Source: CAYWJT01 sp964458655 (lineage in GTDB: Bacteria > Acidobacteriota > Aminicenantia > Aminicenantales > Saccharicenantaceae). Taken from it: a stretch of 29,463 bases of DNA. Location: contig CAYWJT010000033.1 in assembly GCA_964458655.1 (NCBI GenBank), positions 1 to 29,463 of the forward strand. Reading direction: 5' to 3'. This document shows positions 1 to 6,904 of the stretch, in pieces. The notes beneath the pieces are model-generated. The model ran no database searches. It worked only from the letters and a program-made list of their open reading frames with translations, and had not been told where the DNA came from. Both the position numbers and the translations under genes were made by a program. Numbering within the stretch: position 1 is the stretch's first letter; the number at the start of each line of letters is the position of its first letter.

Positions 1-658
1 CGAGTACGCCCTGGTCCCGGAGGGTTTCGCTTATCACATGCCCGAGGCCATCGACGACGTTCACGCCGCGCCGCTGCTCTGCGCCGGCATCATCGGCTAT
101 CGGGCGCTCAAGCTGAGTGGGGTCGGCGGGGGAGCCAGGCTCGGCCTGTTCGGCTTCGGGGCCTCGGCTCACATCGCGCTACAGGTCGCCCGCCACTGGG
201 ATTGCCGGGTTTTCGTGTTCTCGAGAAGCCCGGAGCATCTGCGGCACGCCCTGAGCCTGGGCGCCGCCTGGGCCGGCGGCCCTGACGACGTTCCTCCGGA
301 TAAACTCGACGCGGCTATAATCTTCGCCCCTGTAGGCAGGCTCTACGTCAACGCCCTCAGGGTCCTGGACAGGGGAGGGTCGGCGGTCTCGGCCGGCATC
401 CACATGACGCCGGTCCCGGAGTTCGATTATGGCCTGCTCTATCACGAGCGGAAGATGCTCTCGGTCGCCAACGCCACCAGGCGCGACGGGGTCGAGTTCC
501 TGAAGCTGGCCGCCGAGATACCGGTGACGACGACGGTCCGGACCTTCCCGCTCGAAGGAGCCAACGAAGCGCTGAGACTGCTCAAAGCCGGGCGTATCAA
601 CGGCAGCGCCGTGCTGGTCGTGGAGCCGGGCTCGGGAAACGCAACGACTGGAGGGTGA
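1..658 (+). CDS. Zinc-type alcohol dehydrogenase, 3' part
   Basis: This is the C-terminal part of a medium-chain (zinc-dependent) alcohol dehydrogenase; the open frame enters from the left edge with its first full codon at base 2, so the N-terminal GroES-like domain is outside the window. Visible are the linker into the nucleotide-binding domain (GYRALKLSGV), a Rossmann glycine motif (GLFGFGASAHIA), a serine/arginine after beta-2 (FSRSPEH) that suggests NADP(H) preference, and the closing segment with YHERKMLSVAN typical of this family. Such enzymes interconvert alcohols and aldehydes or ketones in the cytoplasm. The stop is followed within 4 bases by the next gene, so the two are probably co-transcribed. 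The substrate cannot be told from the fragment. Confidence 0.85.
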   Translation, partial: EYALVPEGFAYHMPEAIDDVHAAPLLCAGIIGYRALKLSGVGGGARLGLFGFGASAHIALQVARHWDCRVFVFSRSPEHLRHALSLGAAWAGGPDDVPPDKLDAAIIFAPVGRLYVNALRVLDRGGSAVSAGIHMTPVPEFDYGLLYHERKMLSVANATRRDGVEFLKLAAEIPVTTTVRTFPLEGANEALRLLKAGRINGSAVLVVEPGSGNATTGG

Positions 659-661
659 GCC

Positions 662-1717
662 TTGACCGATTTCCTGAACGGTTTTTTCCTCGGCAACGCC
701 GTGAAGGTCTGGCTGCGATCTGCCGCTCTGACGGTCGTTCTGTTCGCGGCTATGTTGACTGTCAAGCGCTTCTGGTGCTCGCGGCTCGGCCGGGCCGTGG
801 ATAGGGAGGTCGGCAAGGCCGCCCGTCTGCTGTTGACGATCGTGCGTCGGACGAGCGTCCTGTTCCTCGCTGCGGTCTCAGTTTATGTCGGTTCGCTATT
901 GCTGCGCGTCCCGCACCCGACCAGGGTAGTGCTCGAGAAGCTCGGCCTGCTGGCGTTCCTCCTTCAGGCCGGCAGCTGGGCGGCGGCCGGCCTTTCCTTC
1001 TGGTTCGGGGAGAGGATCAAGGCCAGGGAGAAAGAGGACGCGTCGAGCGCGGCCACCATGAAGCTTCTCAATTATCTGGTCCGGACGGCCATATGGGCTC
1101 TCGTGCTGCTCCTCGCCCTCGACAACCTCGGCGTGCATGTCACAACGCTCATCGCCGGGCTGGGTATCGGCGGCATCGCGGTCGGCCTGGCCGTCCAGAA
1201 CATCCTCTCCGACTTGCTGGCCTTCATCTCCATCACCCTGGACAAGCCCTTCGTGCCCGGCGATTTCATCGTCGTTGACGAATTCATGGGCACGGTCGAA
1301 CACATCGGGATCAAAACCACGAGGGTGAGGAGTCTTTTCGGAGAGCAGCTCGTCTTTGGCAACAACGACTTGCTCAAGAGCCGCATCCGTAACTACGAGA
1401 GGATGACCGAACGCAGGTCGGTCATCACGCTAGGGGTGGCCTTTGAGACGCCGCCTGAGAAGCTGGAGGTCATACCCGGTCTGGTCCGCGAGGTGATAGA
1501 GAAAACTTCCGGAGTGCGTTTCGACCGAGCGCACTTCAAGGAAATCGGGCCTTCTTCGCTTGTGTTCGAGGTCGTCTATTGGGTGCTCAGCCCGGATTAC
1601 AAAACATACATGGACGTCCAGCAGACCATCAACCTGGATATATTCCGCCTGTTCAAGGAAGAGGCCATCTCCTTCGCCTACCCGGCCCAGCGGGTCCTGC
1701 TCGAGCGTCGAAACTGA
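662..1717 (+). CDS. MscS-family mechanosensitive channel
   Basis: This is a small-conductance mechanosensitive channel protein of 351 residues in the inner membrane, of the kind that releases solutes on osmotic downshock. Several hydrophobic segments fill residues 15-160. The last is a glycine/alanine-rich pore helix (GLGIGGIAVGLAVQNILSDL) matching the MscS TM3 pattern, followed by the beta domain (KPFVPGDFIVVDEFMGTVEHIGIKTTRVR) and an alpha/beta C-terminal domain. The start is TTG at 662, chosen because GGAGGG lies about 6 bases upstream and the MscS fold begins there. It follows the alcohol dehydrogenase by 3 bases. No extra sensor domain is fused, so this is a compact MscS-like channel. 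Confidence 0.9.
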   Translation: MTDFLNGFFLGNAVKVWLRSAALTVVLFAAMLTVKRFWCSRLGRAVDREVGKAARLLLTIVRRTSVLFLAAVSVYVGSLLLRVPHPTRVVLEKLGLLAFLLQAGSWAAAGLSFWFGERIKAREKEDASSAATMKLLNYLVRTAIWALVLLLALDNLGVHVTTLIAGLGIGGIAVGLAVQNILSDLLAFISITLDKPFVPGDFIVVDEFMGTVEHIGIKTTRVRSLFGEQLVFGNNDLLKSRIRNYERMTERRSVITLGVAFETPPEKLEVIPGLVREVIEKTSGVRFDRAHFKEIGPSSLVFEVVYWVLSPDYKTYMDVQQTINLDIFRLFKEEAISFAYPAQRVLLERRN

Positions 1718-1817
1718 GCGCGGGATATCCCGTATATACCCGTGATAAAAAGCTTGCCGGTCGCGACTTGCTGCGGCCTCGGTCTTCCTTCATCAGGCGG
1801 GGATGCGAAGTTTTGGG

Positions 1818-1855
1818 AAAAAAAAGCGGGGCTGGGTCGTCAGAGAAAACCCCGC
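1818..1855 (-). terminator. Possible minus-strand intrinsic terminator
   Basis: Read on the minus strand, a 6-bp stem (GCGGGG 1826-1831 with CCCCGC 1850-1855) is followed directly by eight T residues (complement of 1818-1825). The loop is long (18 nt). No minus-strand gene is seen to its right that it would serve, and on the plus strand no T tract follows it. It may be a leftover or work weakly. Confidence 0.35.
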
Positions 1856-1937
1856 GCCGGACGACTCGAGGGAGGTCAAGCCGGGGGTCTGGGGAGGCGG
1901 CCGTGCGGGCCGGCCATTCGCTTCAGCCGTTCGCGCG

Positions 1938-1966
1938 TTGAATTAGGACGGCTTTTCTTGTATATT
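1938..1966 (+). promoter_or_regulatory. Promoter of tRNA-Arg
   Basis: A sigma-70-like promoter with -35 TTGAAT (1938-1943), a 17-base spacer and -10 TATATT (1961-1966). Transcription would start near 1973, about 16 bases before the mature tRNA. The match is good and the site stands out in GC-rich DNA. Confidence 0.75.
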
Positions 1967-1988
1967 AAGTTCGCTTCCGACCCTGACT

Positions 1989-2062
<74 letters not shown>

Positions 2063-2186
2063 TTTCCCTCAATCCGCTGTCATCCTTCCCGCCAGCACCC
2101 ATGTTTTTTAATTATTCAAGAGATTAATCTGCCTGTCGGTCGTTAATATTATTGTCGCCTGAAAAAGCTTGTGCTTTTATTAGGAA

Positions 2187-2214
2187 TTGATTACTAATAT
2201 AATCATAATATAAG
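2187..2214 (+). promoter_or_regulatory. Weak promoter candidate for the restriction-modification genes
   Basis: TTGATT (2187-2192), a 16-base spacer and TATAAG (2209-2214). The surrounding DNA is very AT-rich, so chance matches are likely. It is placed about 90 bases before the first possible start codon of the methyltransferase. Confidence 0.3.
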
Positions 2215-2307
2215 CACTATGTTAGCGTATCAGCCTGAGGCCGGCAAAGGCCAGGGTCGAATCATATAGATGCCTAGAAGTTACGCATCAATGAGTGCCG
2301 GGTTAGC

Positions 2308-3189
2308 ATGATATATAAGAGAAGCAAAGAACCCGTTCGATTCCCTTGTGTTAAGATGCCGCCTTCTGATTATTCGCAAAATGAATGCGTAATGAAGAAT
2401 GATGTTGCGGGAATATATATATATCAGGCGAACTGTATAGAATTCATGGATTGCTTAATAAAAAAGAAACCGCAAGGCTTCTTCGATATGATATTTGCAG
2501 ACCCGCCTTATTTTCTTTCCAACGGCGGGATTACCTGTCATGCCGGTAGAATGGTGAAAGTAGATAAAGGAGAGTGGGATAAGAGCAAAGGACCTGAGTT
2601 GAACCATGAATTTAATGTTGCCTGGCTTTCCAGGTGCCAGAAATTGCTGAGGCCCAACGGCACAATTTGGGTATCTGGCACTCATCATGTTATCCATTCG
2701 GTCGGCTTCGCCATGCAACAGCTTGGGATGAAGATACTCAATGATATTACCTGGGAAAAGCCCAACCCCCCGCCAAACCTTTCTTGCCGGTATTTTACGC
2801 ACTCGACGGAAACTATTATCTGGGCCGCGAAAAATGAAAAATCAAAACATTTCTTCGATTATGAACGGATGCGGCAAATGAATCGGGGAAAGCAGATGAA
2901 AACTGTGTGGTCGATTTTGCCCCCGAATGGCGAGGAAAAACGCTTTGGGAAACACCCCACACAAAAGCCTTTAGCTTTATTGGAGAGAATAATACTTTCT
3001 TCAACCAGAGAAGGAGACTGGATATTTGACCCTTTCATGGGGAGCGGAACCACAGGGGTGGCGGCACTGATGCACAAAAGAAAGTTTGTTGGATGTGAAT
3101 TGGAAGAAAATTATGTTGAACTATCTATAAAACGGCTTAGGGACATCAATGATAATCCAGCCCGAGATTTGCCTATGGAATATCAATAA
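2308..3189 (+). CDS. DNA adenine methyltransferase, DpnA-like (type II RM)
   Basis: This is a site-specific DNA methyltransferase that transfers a methyl group from S-adenosylmethionine to adenine N6. Motif IV DPPY is at residues 65-68 and comes before the SAM-binding motif I (FDPFMGSGTT, about residues 240-249), which is the beta-class order. The segments DMIFADPPYFLSNGG, NPPPNLSCRYFTHSTETI and GKHPTQKP closely recall the second methyltransferase of the DpnII system (DpnA, GATC). The recognition site here is therefore possibly GATC, but that is inference. The start is uncertain: ATG at 2308, 2356 or 2392 are all in frame with no clear ribosome site, and family length favours one of the later two. 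The endonuclease gene follows after 15 bases. Confidence 0.9.
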   Translation: MIYKRSKEPVRFPCVKMPPSDYSQNECVMKNDVAGIYIYQANCIEFMDCLIKKKPQGFFDMIFADPPYFLSNGGITCHAGRMVKVDKGEWDKSKGPELNHEFNVAWLSRCQKLLRPNGTIWVSGTHHVIHSVGFAMQQLGMKILNDITWEKPNPPPNLSCRYFTHSTETIIWAAKNEKSKHFFDYERMRQMNRGKQMKTVWSILPPNGEEKRFGKHPTQKPLALLERIILSSTREGDWIFDPFMGSGTTGVAALMHKRKFVGCELEENYVELSIKRLRDINDNPARDLPMEYQ

Positions 3190-3204
3190 GGAACTTGTAT
3201 CAAC

Positions 3205-3753
3205 ATGAAGAAAGGCGGCACGGGTGGGTCTCGGACACTAACGGGTCTTAAGTTTGAGCGGAATGTCGATATTATTACGCTCCTCAGGCAGATCGAAGGC
3301 TATCATGTAGAAAAAACACCCCGAGAAGCCGGGACGAATGTCTTTTTCGAAGGAAAAAAGGTAGCGCGCATTTTTAGAAAAAACGAATTTTATAAATTCC
3401 TGGAAGATTCCGGCGTTGCATGGAGCAAGCTCATTTCTAAAAGGCTATTGCCTGATGATGCATTGCTGGTGATAGTGAGAGAAACGCTTTATATAATAGA
3501 AGTTAAATATCAAGAGGTTGCAGGTTCGGTAGATGAAAAACTTCAGACCTGTGATTTTAAAAGAAAACAATATATGAAGCTTGTTTCCAGTCTTGGGTTA
3601 AAGGTTGAATATGTATATGTTTTGAATGACTGGTTTAGAAAAAAAGAATATAAGGACGTTCTGGATTATATAAACAATGTTAATTGTCATTATAAGTTCA
3701 ATGAACTTCCTTTGTCGTGGCTTGGACTTCCAACAAAAAAGAATGATTTTTAA
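3205..3753 (+). CDS. PD-(D/E)XK type II restriction endonuclease
   Basis: This 182-residue protein is the likely cleaving partner of the methyltransferase just upstream. It shows a textbook PD-(D/E)XK nuclease core: P83-D84 in LLPDDALLV, then E99-V100-K101 in LYIIEVKYQ, all needed for metal-dependent phosphodiester hydrolysis. The N-terminal TGLKFE and the segment VAGSVDEKLQTCDFK after the active site are of the kind seen in small type II restriction enzymes. AAGGA sits about 12 bases before the ATG. Codons are A/T-rich like those of the methyltransferase, so the two probably arrived together. The cut site cannot be read from sequence. A Vsr-type or repair nuclease is less likely given the pairing and spacing. 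Confidence 0.8.
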   Translation: MKKGGTGGSRTLTGLKFERNVDIITLLRQIEGYHVEKTPREAGTNVFFEGKKVARIFRKNEFYKFLEDSGVAWSKLISKRLLPDDALLVIVRETLYIIEVKYQEVAGSVDEKLQTCDFKRKQYMKLVSSLGLKVEYVYVLNDWFRKKEYKDVLDYINNVNCHYKFNELPLSWLGLPTKKNDF

Positions 3754-3826
3754 TCGCCGCCATTTATTCCTATAAGGTGCTCGAATAGAACGAGGAGAAG
3801 AGGGCGTTCAAATACAATTATAGTCG

Positions 3827-4060
3827 TCATAGACTTGGCACACGCAGGAATAGCAGATGCCCGATAGAATCAAAACCTTTCGCGGGTGGAAGTTCAGCAA
3901 GCCAACGGCGTTCTGCGCTAATGTCAACGATTAAAGGTTCCGGGTGACGGGCGAAACGGTCAAGGAAAGCACGAGCTTGACCGACGAAGTGCAGTTGGAT
4001 TGAGCTGTTGGTTACGTCAATGAGTCTTGGTTTTCGCCAACAGTATATGGCAAGACTCAC
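3827..4060 (-). pseudogene. Possible C-terminal remnant of an unrecognised gene
   Basis: On the minus strand an open frame of about 75 residues ends at 3827 with a natural-looking protein tail (for example HFVGQARAFLDRFARHPEPL and KGFDSIGHLLF). Codon use is mixed (CGT, CTT and CTG), unlike both the host genes and the AT-rich restriction genes. No start codon or ribosome site of its own is seen; to the right the frame only continues as an antisense shadow of the antiporter gene. This looks like the end of a gene cut off at the island edge. No family is recognised, and it could also be chance. Confidence 0.3.
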
Positions 4061-4076
4061 GGCCTGCCGTGCCGGT

Positions 4077-4106
4077 TTGACCGGCCGAAGCCGGCTGTGG
4101 TATAAG
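4077..4106 (+). promoter_or_regulatory. Promoter of the antiporter operon
   Basis: TTGACC (4077-4082), an 18-base spacer and TATAAG (4101-4106). Transcription would begin near 4112-4114, only about 5 bases before the ATG at 4118. The transcript would be nearly leaderless, which fits the lack of a Shine-Dalgarno sequence before this ATG. Confidence 0.65.
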
Positions 4107-4117
4107 CCTGATTCCCG

Positions 4118-6124
4118 ATGAGCCTGCTTTTCCTGAGGGAGATCGTCATCGTCCTGGCGGCCTCGATCGCCGTCATATACGTTTCCCATAAGATCCGGCT
4201 GCCCTCCGTGGTCGGGTTCCTGCTGACCGGCGTGATCATCGGGCCGGGAGGCCTGGCCCTGGCCCGGGACCTCAGGACCATCAACGTCCTGGCCGAGGTC
4301 GGGGTGGTCATGCTCCTGTTCAACATCGGCATCGAGTTCTCGCTCGAGCGCCTCAAGAAGATCCAGAAGAACTTCTGGGTCGGCGGCGGGCTCCAGGTCT
4401 TCGCCACCATCGCCGTCACCGCGGCCGTGCTGGCCGCCCTGCATTTAAGGACGGAGGAGGCGCTCTTTTACGGCTTCCTGGTCTCGCTCAGCAGCACCGC
4501 GGTGGTGCTCAAGCTCATGGCTGACCGCAACGAGCTGGACTCGGCCCACGGCCGGGTGTCGCTCGGCATCCTCCTTTTCCAGGACATGGCCATAGTGCCC
4601 ATGATCGCCGTCATCCCGCTCCTGGCGCATGTCGGGAGCTTCTCGGCGGCCGCCGTCCTGACCAGGTTCCTGCTCGGCGCCGCGGCCATAGCGACGGTCT
4701 TCCTGGCGGCCAGGTTCCTGATGCCGCGGGTGCTCCACATGGTCGTTAGGACCAGGATACGGGAGATATTCCTGATCACGGCCCTCTTCCTCTGCCTGGG
4801 CATGTCGCTCTTGACCGCCGGCCTGGGCCTGTCGTTGGCGCTCGGCGCCTTCCTGGCCGGCATCATAATTTCCGAGTCGGAGTACAGCCATCAGGTGGTT
4901 TCGGACATCCTGCCCTTCAAGGACGTCTTCAACAGCCTGTTCTTCATATCCATCGGCATGCTCCTCGACACCGCGGTCGTCATGAGGCAGTGGGGGCTCG
5001 TCCTGGCCGTGGTCCTGGCCGTTCTCTTGATCAAGTCCCTGGTGGCTTCCTTGACCGTCCGGGCCCTGGGCAACGCAGCGCGGGTGGCCATGATGGTCGG
5101 TCTTGGACTTAGCCAGGTGGGTGAGTTTTCCTTCGTGCTGGCGGGGGTCGGCAGGCTTAACGGCTTCCTCGTCGGGGACGCCTTTCAGGTGTTCATCGCG
5201 GCTTCCGTCTTGACCCTGCTTCTGACGCCGTTCCTTTTCCAGCGCTCGGCCTCGATCGCCGACGGCATATCCCGGCGTCTGAAGCTCGAGCGTCACATCC
5301 CTGAGGAGCACCGGCCTGCCAGACTCGAAGGCCATGTCATCATCGCCGGTTTCGGCCTGAACGGACGCAACCTGGCCCGGGTCCTGAAAGAAACGGGAAT
5401 TCCCTACATCGTCCTGGAACTCAACCCTGATACGGTCCGGGAGGCCCGGGCGGCGGGAGAGCCGGTCGTCTTCGGTGATATCGCCAGCCACAACATCCTG
5501 AAGGAAGCCGGAGTGGAAAAGGCCAAGGCCCTGGTCTTGGCCGTCTCGGACCCGGCCTCGAGCGCCAGGGCCGTCAAGAACGCCCGCGGCCTCAACCCCG
5601 GGCTGTTCATCATCGTCAGGACCCGCTACGCCTCCGAGATCGAGGGGCTTTTCGAACTCGGGGCCAACGACGTCATACCCGAGGAGTTCGAGACTTCCCT
5701 CGAGATCTTCGTCCGAGTGCTCGAGAAATATCACGTCCCCCGCAACATCATCAGCCTTCAGGTCCAGCTCGTGCGCGGCGAATGCTACGGCATGCTGCGC
5801 GGAACCTGCACGGCCGCCCGTCCGACCATGGACCGCATCTCCGACATACTGGCGGCCGGCATCGTCGAGTCCTATCTCGTGCCGCAGGGCGCCTGGTTCG
5901 CCGGAAAGACCCTGGGCGAGCTCGATCTCAGGGGCAGGTCCGGGGCGACGGTGGTCACGGTCATCCGCGACGAAAAGACCTTCGCCGCCCCAGGAGCGGA
6001 TTTCGTCCTCGGTGTCCACGACATATTGGTCCTCATGGGCGATCACCAAGGCATAGACAGGGCCGTGGCCATCCTGGACGGCCGGGACAGGGATGAGGCC
6101 GGCGGCGGAGCGGGTGGAAGTTGA
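4118..6124 (+). CDS. CPA2-family K+(Na+)/H+ antiporter with RCK domains (KefB/C-like)
   Basis: This 668-residue inner-membrane protein exchanges monovalent cations for protons. Residues 1-385 form the Na+/H+ exchanger domain with about 12 membrane segments, including GFLLTGVIIGPGG, EVGVVMLLFNIGIEFSLERL and the LFQDMAIVPMIAV segment with the paired charged and polar residues used for ion binding. A TrkA-N (RCK) domain begins near residue 405 with the nucleotide motif GFGLNG and DIASHNILKEAGV. A TrkA-C domain closes the protein (residues 580-655). The RCK parts suggest gating by NAD(H), nucleotides or a cation. No Shine-Dalgarno is seen, and the promoter lies just upstream. Its stop TGA overlaps the TTG start of the next gene. 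The cation specificity is not determinable. Confidence 0.92.
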   Translation: MSLLFLREIVIVLAASIAVIYVSHKIRLPSVVGFLLTGVIIGPGGLALARDLRTINVLAEVGVVMLLFNIGIEFSLERLKKIQKNFWVGGGLQVFATIAVTAAVLAALHLRTEEALFYGFLVSLSSTAVVLKLMADRNELDSAHGRVSLGILLFQDMAIVPMIAVIPLLAHVGSFSAAAVLTRFLLGAAAIATVFLAARFLMPRVLHMVVRTRIREIFLITALFLCLGMSLLTAGLGLSLALGAFLAGIIISESEYSHQVVSDILPFKDVFNSLFFISIGMLLDTAVVMRQWGLVLAVVLAVLLIKSLVASLTVRALGNAARVAMMVGLGLSQVGEFSFVLAGVGRLNGFLVGDAFQVFIAASVLTLLLTPFLFQRSASIADGISRRLKLERHIPEEHRPARLEGHVIIAGFGLNGRNLARVLKETGIPYIVLELNPDTVREARAAGEPVVFGDIASHNILKEAGVEKAKALVLAVSDPASSARAVKNARGLNPGLFIIVRTRYASEIEGLFELGANDVIPEEFETSLEIFVRVLEKYHVPRNIISLQVQLVRGECYGMLRGTCTAARPTMDRISDILAAGIVESYLVPQGAWFAGKTLGELDLRGRSGATVVTVIRDEKTFAAPGADFVLGVHDILVLMGDHQGIDRAVAILDGRDRDEAGGGAGGS

Positions 6125-6837
6125 AGCTGAGTCGGACGCGATCAAGGCCTGCCGACAGGGTCAAGGCGGTCCTCCTCCTCGGCCCAACCGGCTCGGGCAA
6201 GACGCCGCTCGGCCGGCTCATGGAAAAGAAAGGTTTCCTCGGCAGGCGTTGCGTGCATTTCGATTTCGGCGAGAGCCTGCGTCGCGTTGCTGGTCGACTG
6301 AAACCGCCTTATTTCCTAAGCCGGGAAGAGGTGTACGTCATTCGCCGGTCGCTCGAGACCGGGGCGCTGCTCGAAAAAAAGGACCTGGGGATCGCGCGCA
6401 AATTGCTTTTGGGGTTCCTGAAGAGGCGGCGAGTGGCGGGATCTGATATAGTTGTCCTGAACGGTATTCCCAGGCACCGGGACCAGGCCGAGTACCTGGA
6501 GCCCCTCCTGGATGTATTCCTGGTGGTGGGCCTCGAAGCCCCGGCCGCCGTCATCATGGAGAGGATAAAGCGCGACCCCGGCGGCGACCGCTTCGGCCGC
6601 GAAGACGATGATGAGACCGCCGTATGCGCCAAGATGAGGAGCTACAAAGGAAGGACCGAGCCGCTCATCGGCTACTACACCGGTCGGGGCGCAGCCTTGG
6701 TAACGATCAAAGTGACGGCTTCCATGACGGCGGAGGAGGCATACCGGCTGGTCCTGGGCCGCCTCCGGCGGCCTTCGCTCGTCACGGAGCGGGCCGAAGC
6801 GCTTCCAGCCGACGGACTGGACGAAAAGAAGCATTGA
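6121..6837 (+). CDS. Adenylate-kinase-like P-loop nucleotide kinase
   Basis: This 238-residue cytoplasmic protein has a Walker A motif GPTGSGKT (residues 21-28) near the N-terminus. Its later layout matches adenylate kinases: DFGESLRR, LNGIPRHRDQAEYL (cf. LDGFPRT), LEAPAAVIMERI and RDPGGDRFGREDDDE (cf. the lid-return segment with RxDD). The phosphate-binding loop reads GKTPLG where most adenylate kinases have a small or polar residue, and the usual RPDD segment is altered. It may thus act on another nucleotide or be a regulatory paralogue. The TTG start at 6121 overlaps the antiporter stop (TTGA) and is preceded by GGAGCGGGTGGAAG, so translation is probably coupled to the antiporter. Confidence 0.75.
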   Translation: MKLSRTRSRPADRVKAVLLLGPTGSGKTPLGRLMEKKGFLGRRCVHFDFGESLRRVAGRLKPPYFLSREEVYVIRRSLETGALLEKKDLGIARKLLLGFLKRRRVAGSDIVVLNGIPRHRDQAEYLEPLLDVFLVVGLEAPAAVIMERIKRDPGGDRFGREDDDETAVCAKMRSYKGRTEPLIGYYTGRGAALVTIKVTASMTAEEAYRLVLGRLRRPSLVTERAEALPADGLDEKKH

Positions 6838-6861
6838 CACCGGCTCGGCCCATCCCATAAA
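6834..6861 (+). promoter_or_regulatory. Promoter of the C69 dipeptidase
   Basis: A perfect -35 TTGACA (6834-6839), a 16-base spacer and CATAAA (6856-6861). The -35 contains the stop codon of the preceding kinase gene. Transcription would start near 6868 and leave a leader of about 37 bases that carries an AAGGAG ribosome site. Confidence 0.65.
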
Positions 6862-6904
6862 GTAAAGCCCTGACGGCGATACCCAATAAGGAGAGAGCAA
6901 CACC

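Larger units (their letters stand above)
2063..4070. other. AT-rich tRNA-adjacent island with a restriction-modification pair
   Basis: Base composition drops sharply just after tRNA-Arg and returns to GC-rich at about 4070, just before the antiporter promoter. The block holds a methyltransferase, a nuclease and a degraded-looking stretch at the right. Codon use in both genes is rich in A/T-ending codons, unlike every other gene in the window. This supports horizontal acquisition. No integrase, transposase or copy of the tRNA 3' end was seen at the right side, so the mode of entry is unknown. The 245 bases before the methyltransferase hold only AT-rich sequence and one weak promoter candidate. 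Confidence 0.7.

Noticed and set aside
4005..4043. CTGTTGG/CCAACAG inverted repeat
   Set aside because: 7-bp arms with a 25-base loop and no T tract; likely chance, though it lies near the island border.
3754..4117. Attachment-site repeat of the tRNA-Arg 3' end
   Set aside because: Searched by eye for a copy of the T-arm and acceptor end at the right border of the island; none was found.
4445..6145. 566-codon open frame on the minus strand
   Set aside because: Antisense to the antiporter, whose domains and membrane pattern are clear; the product is rich in D, G, R, Q as is typical of GC-rich shadow frames.
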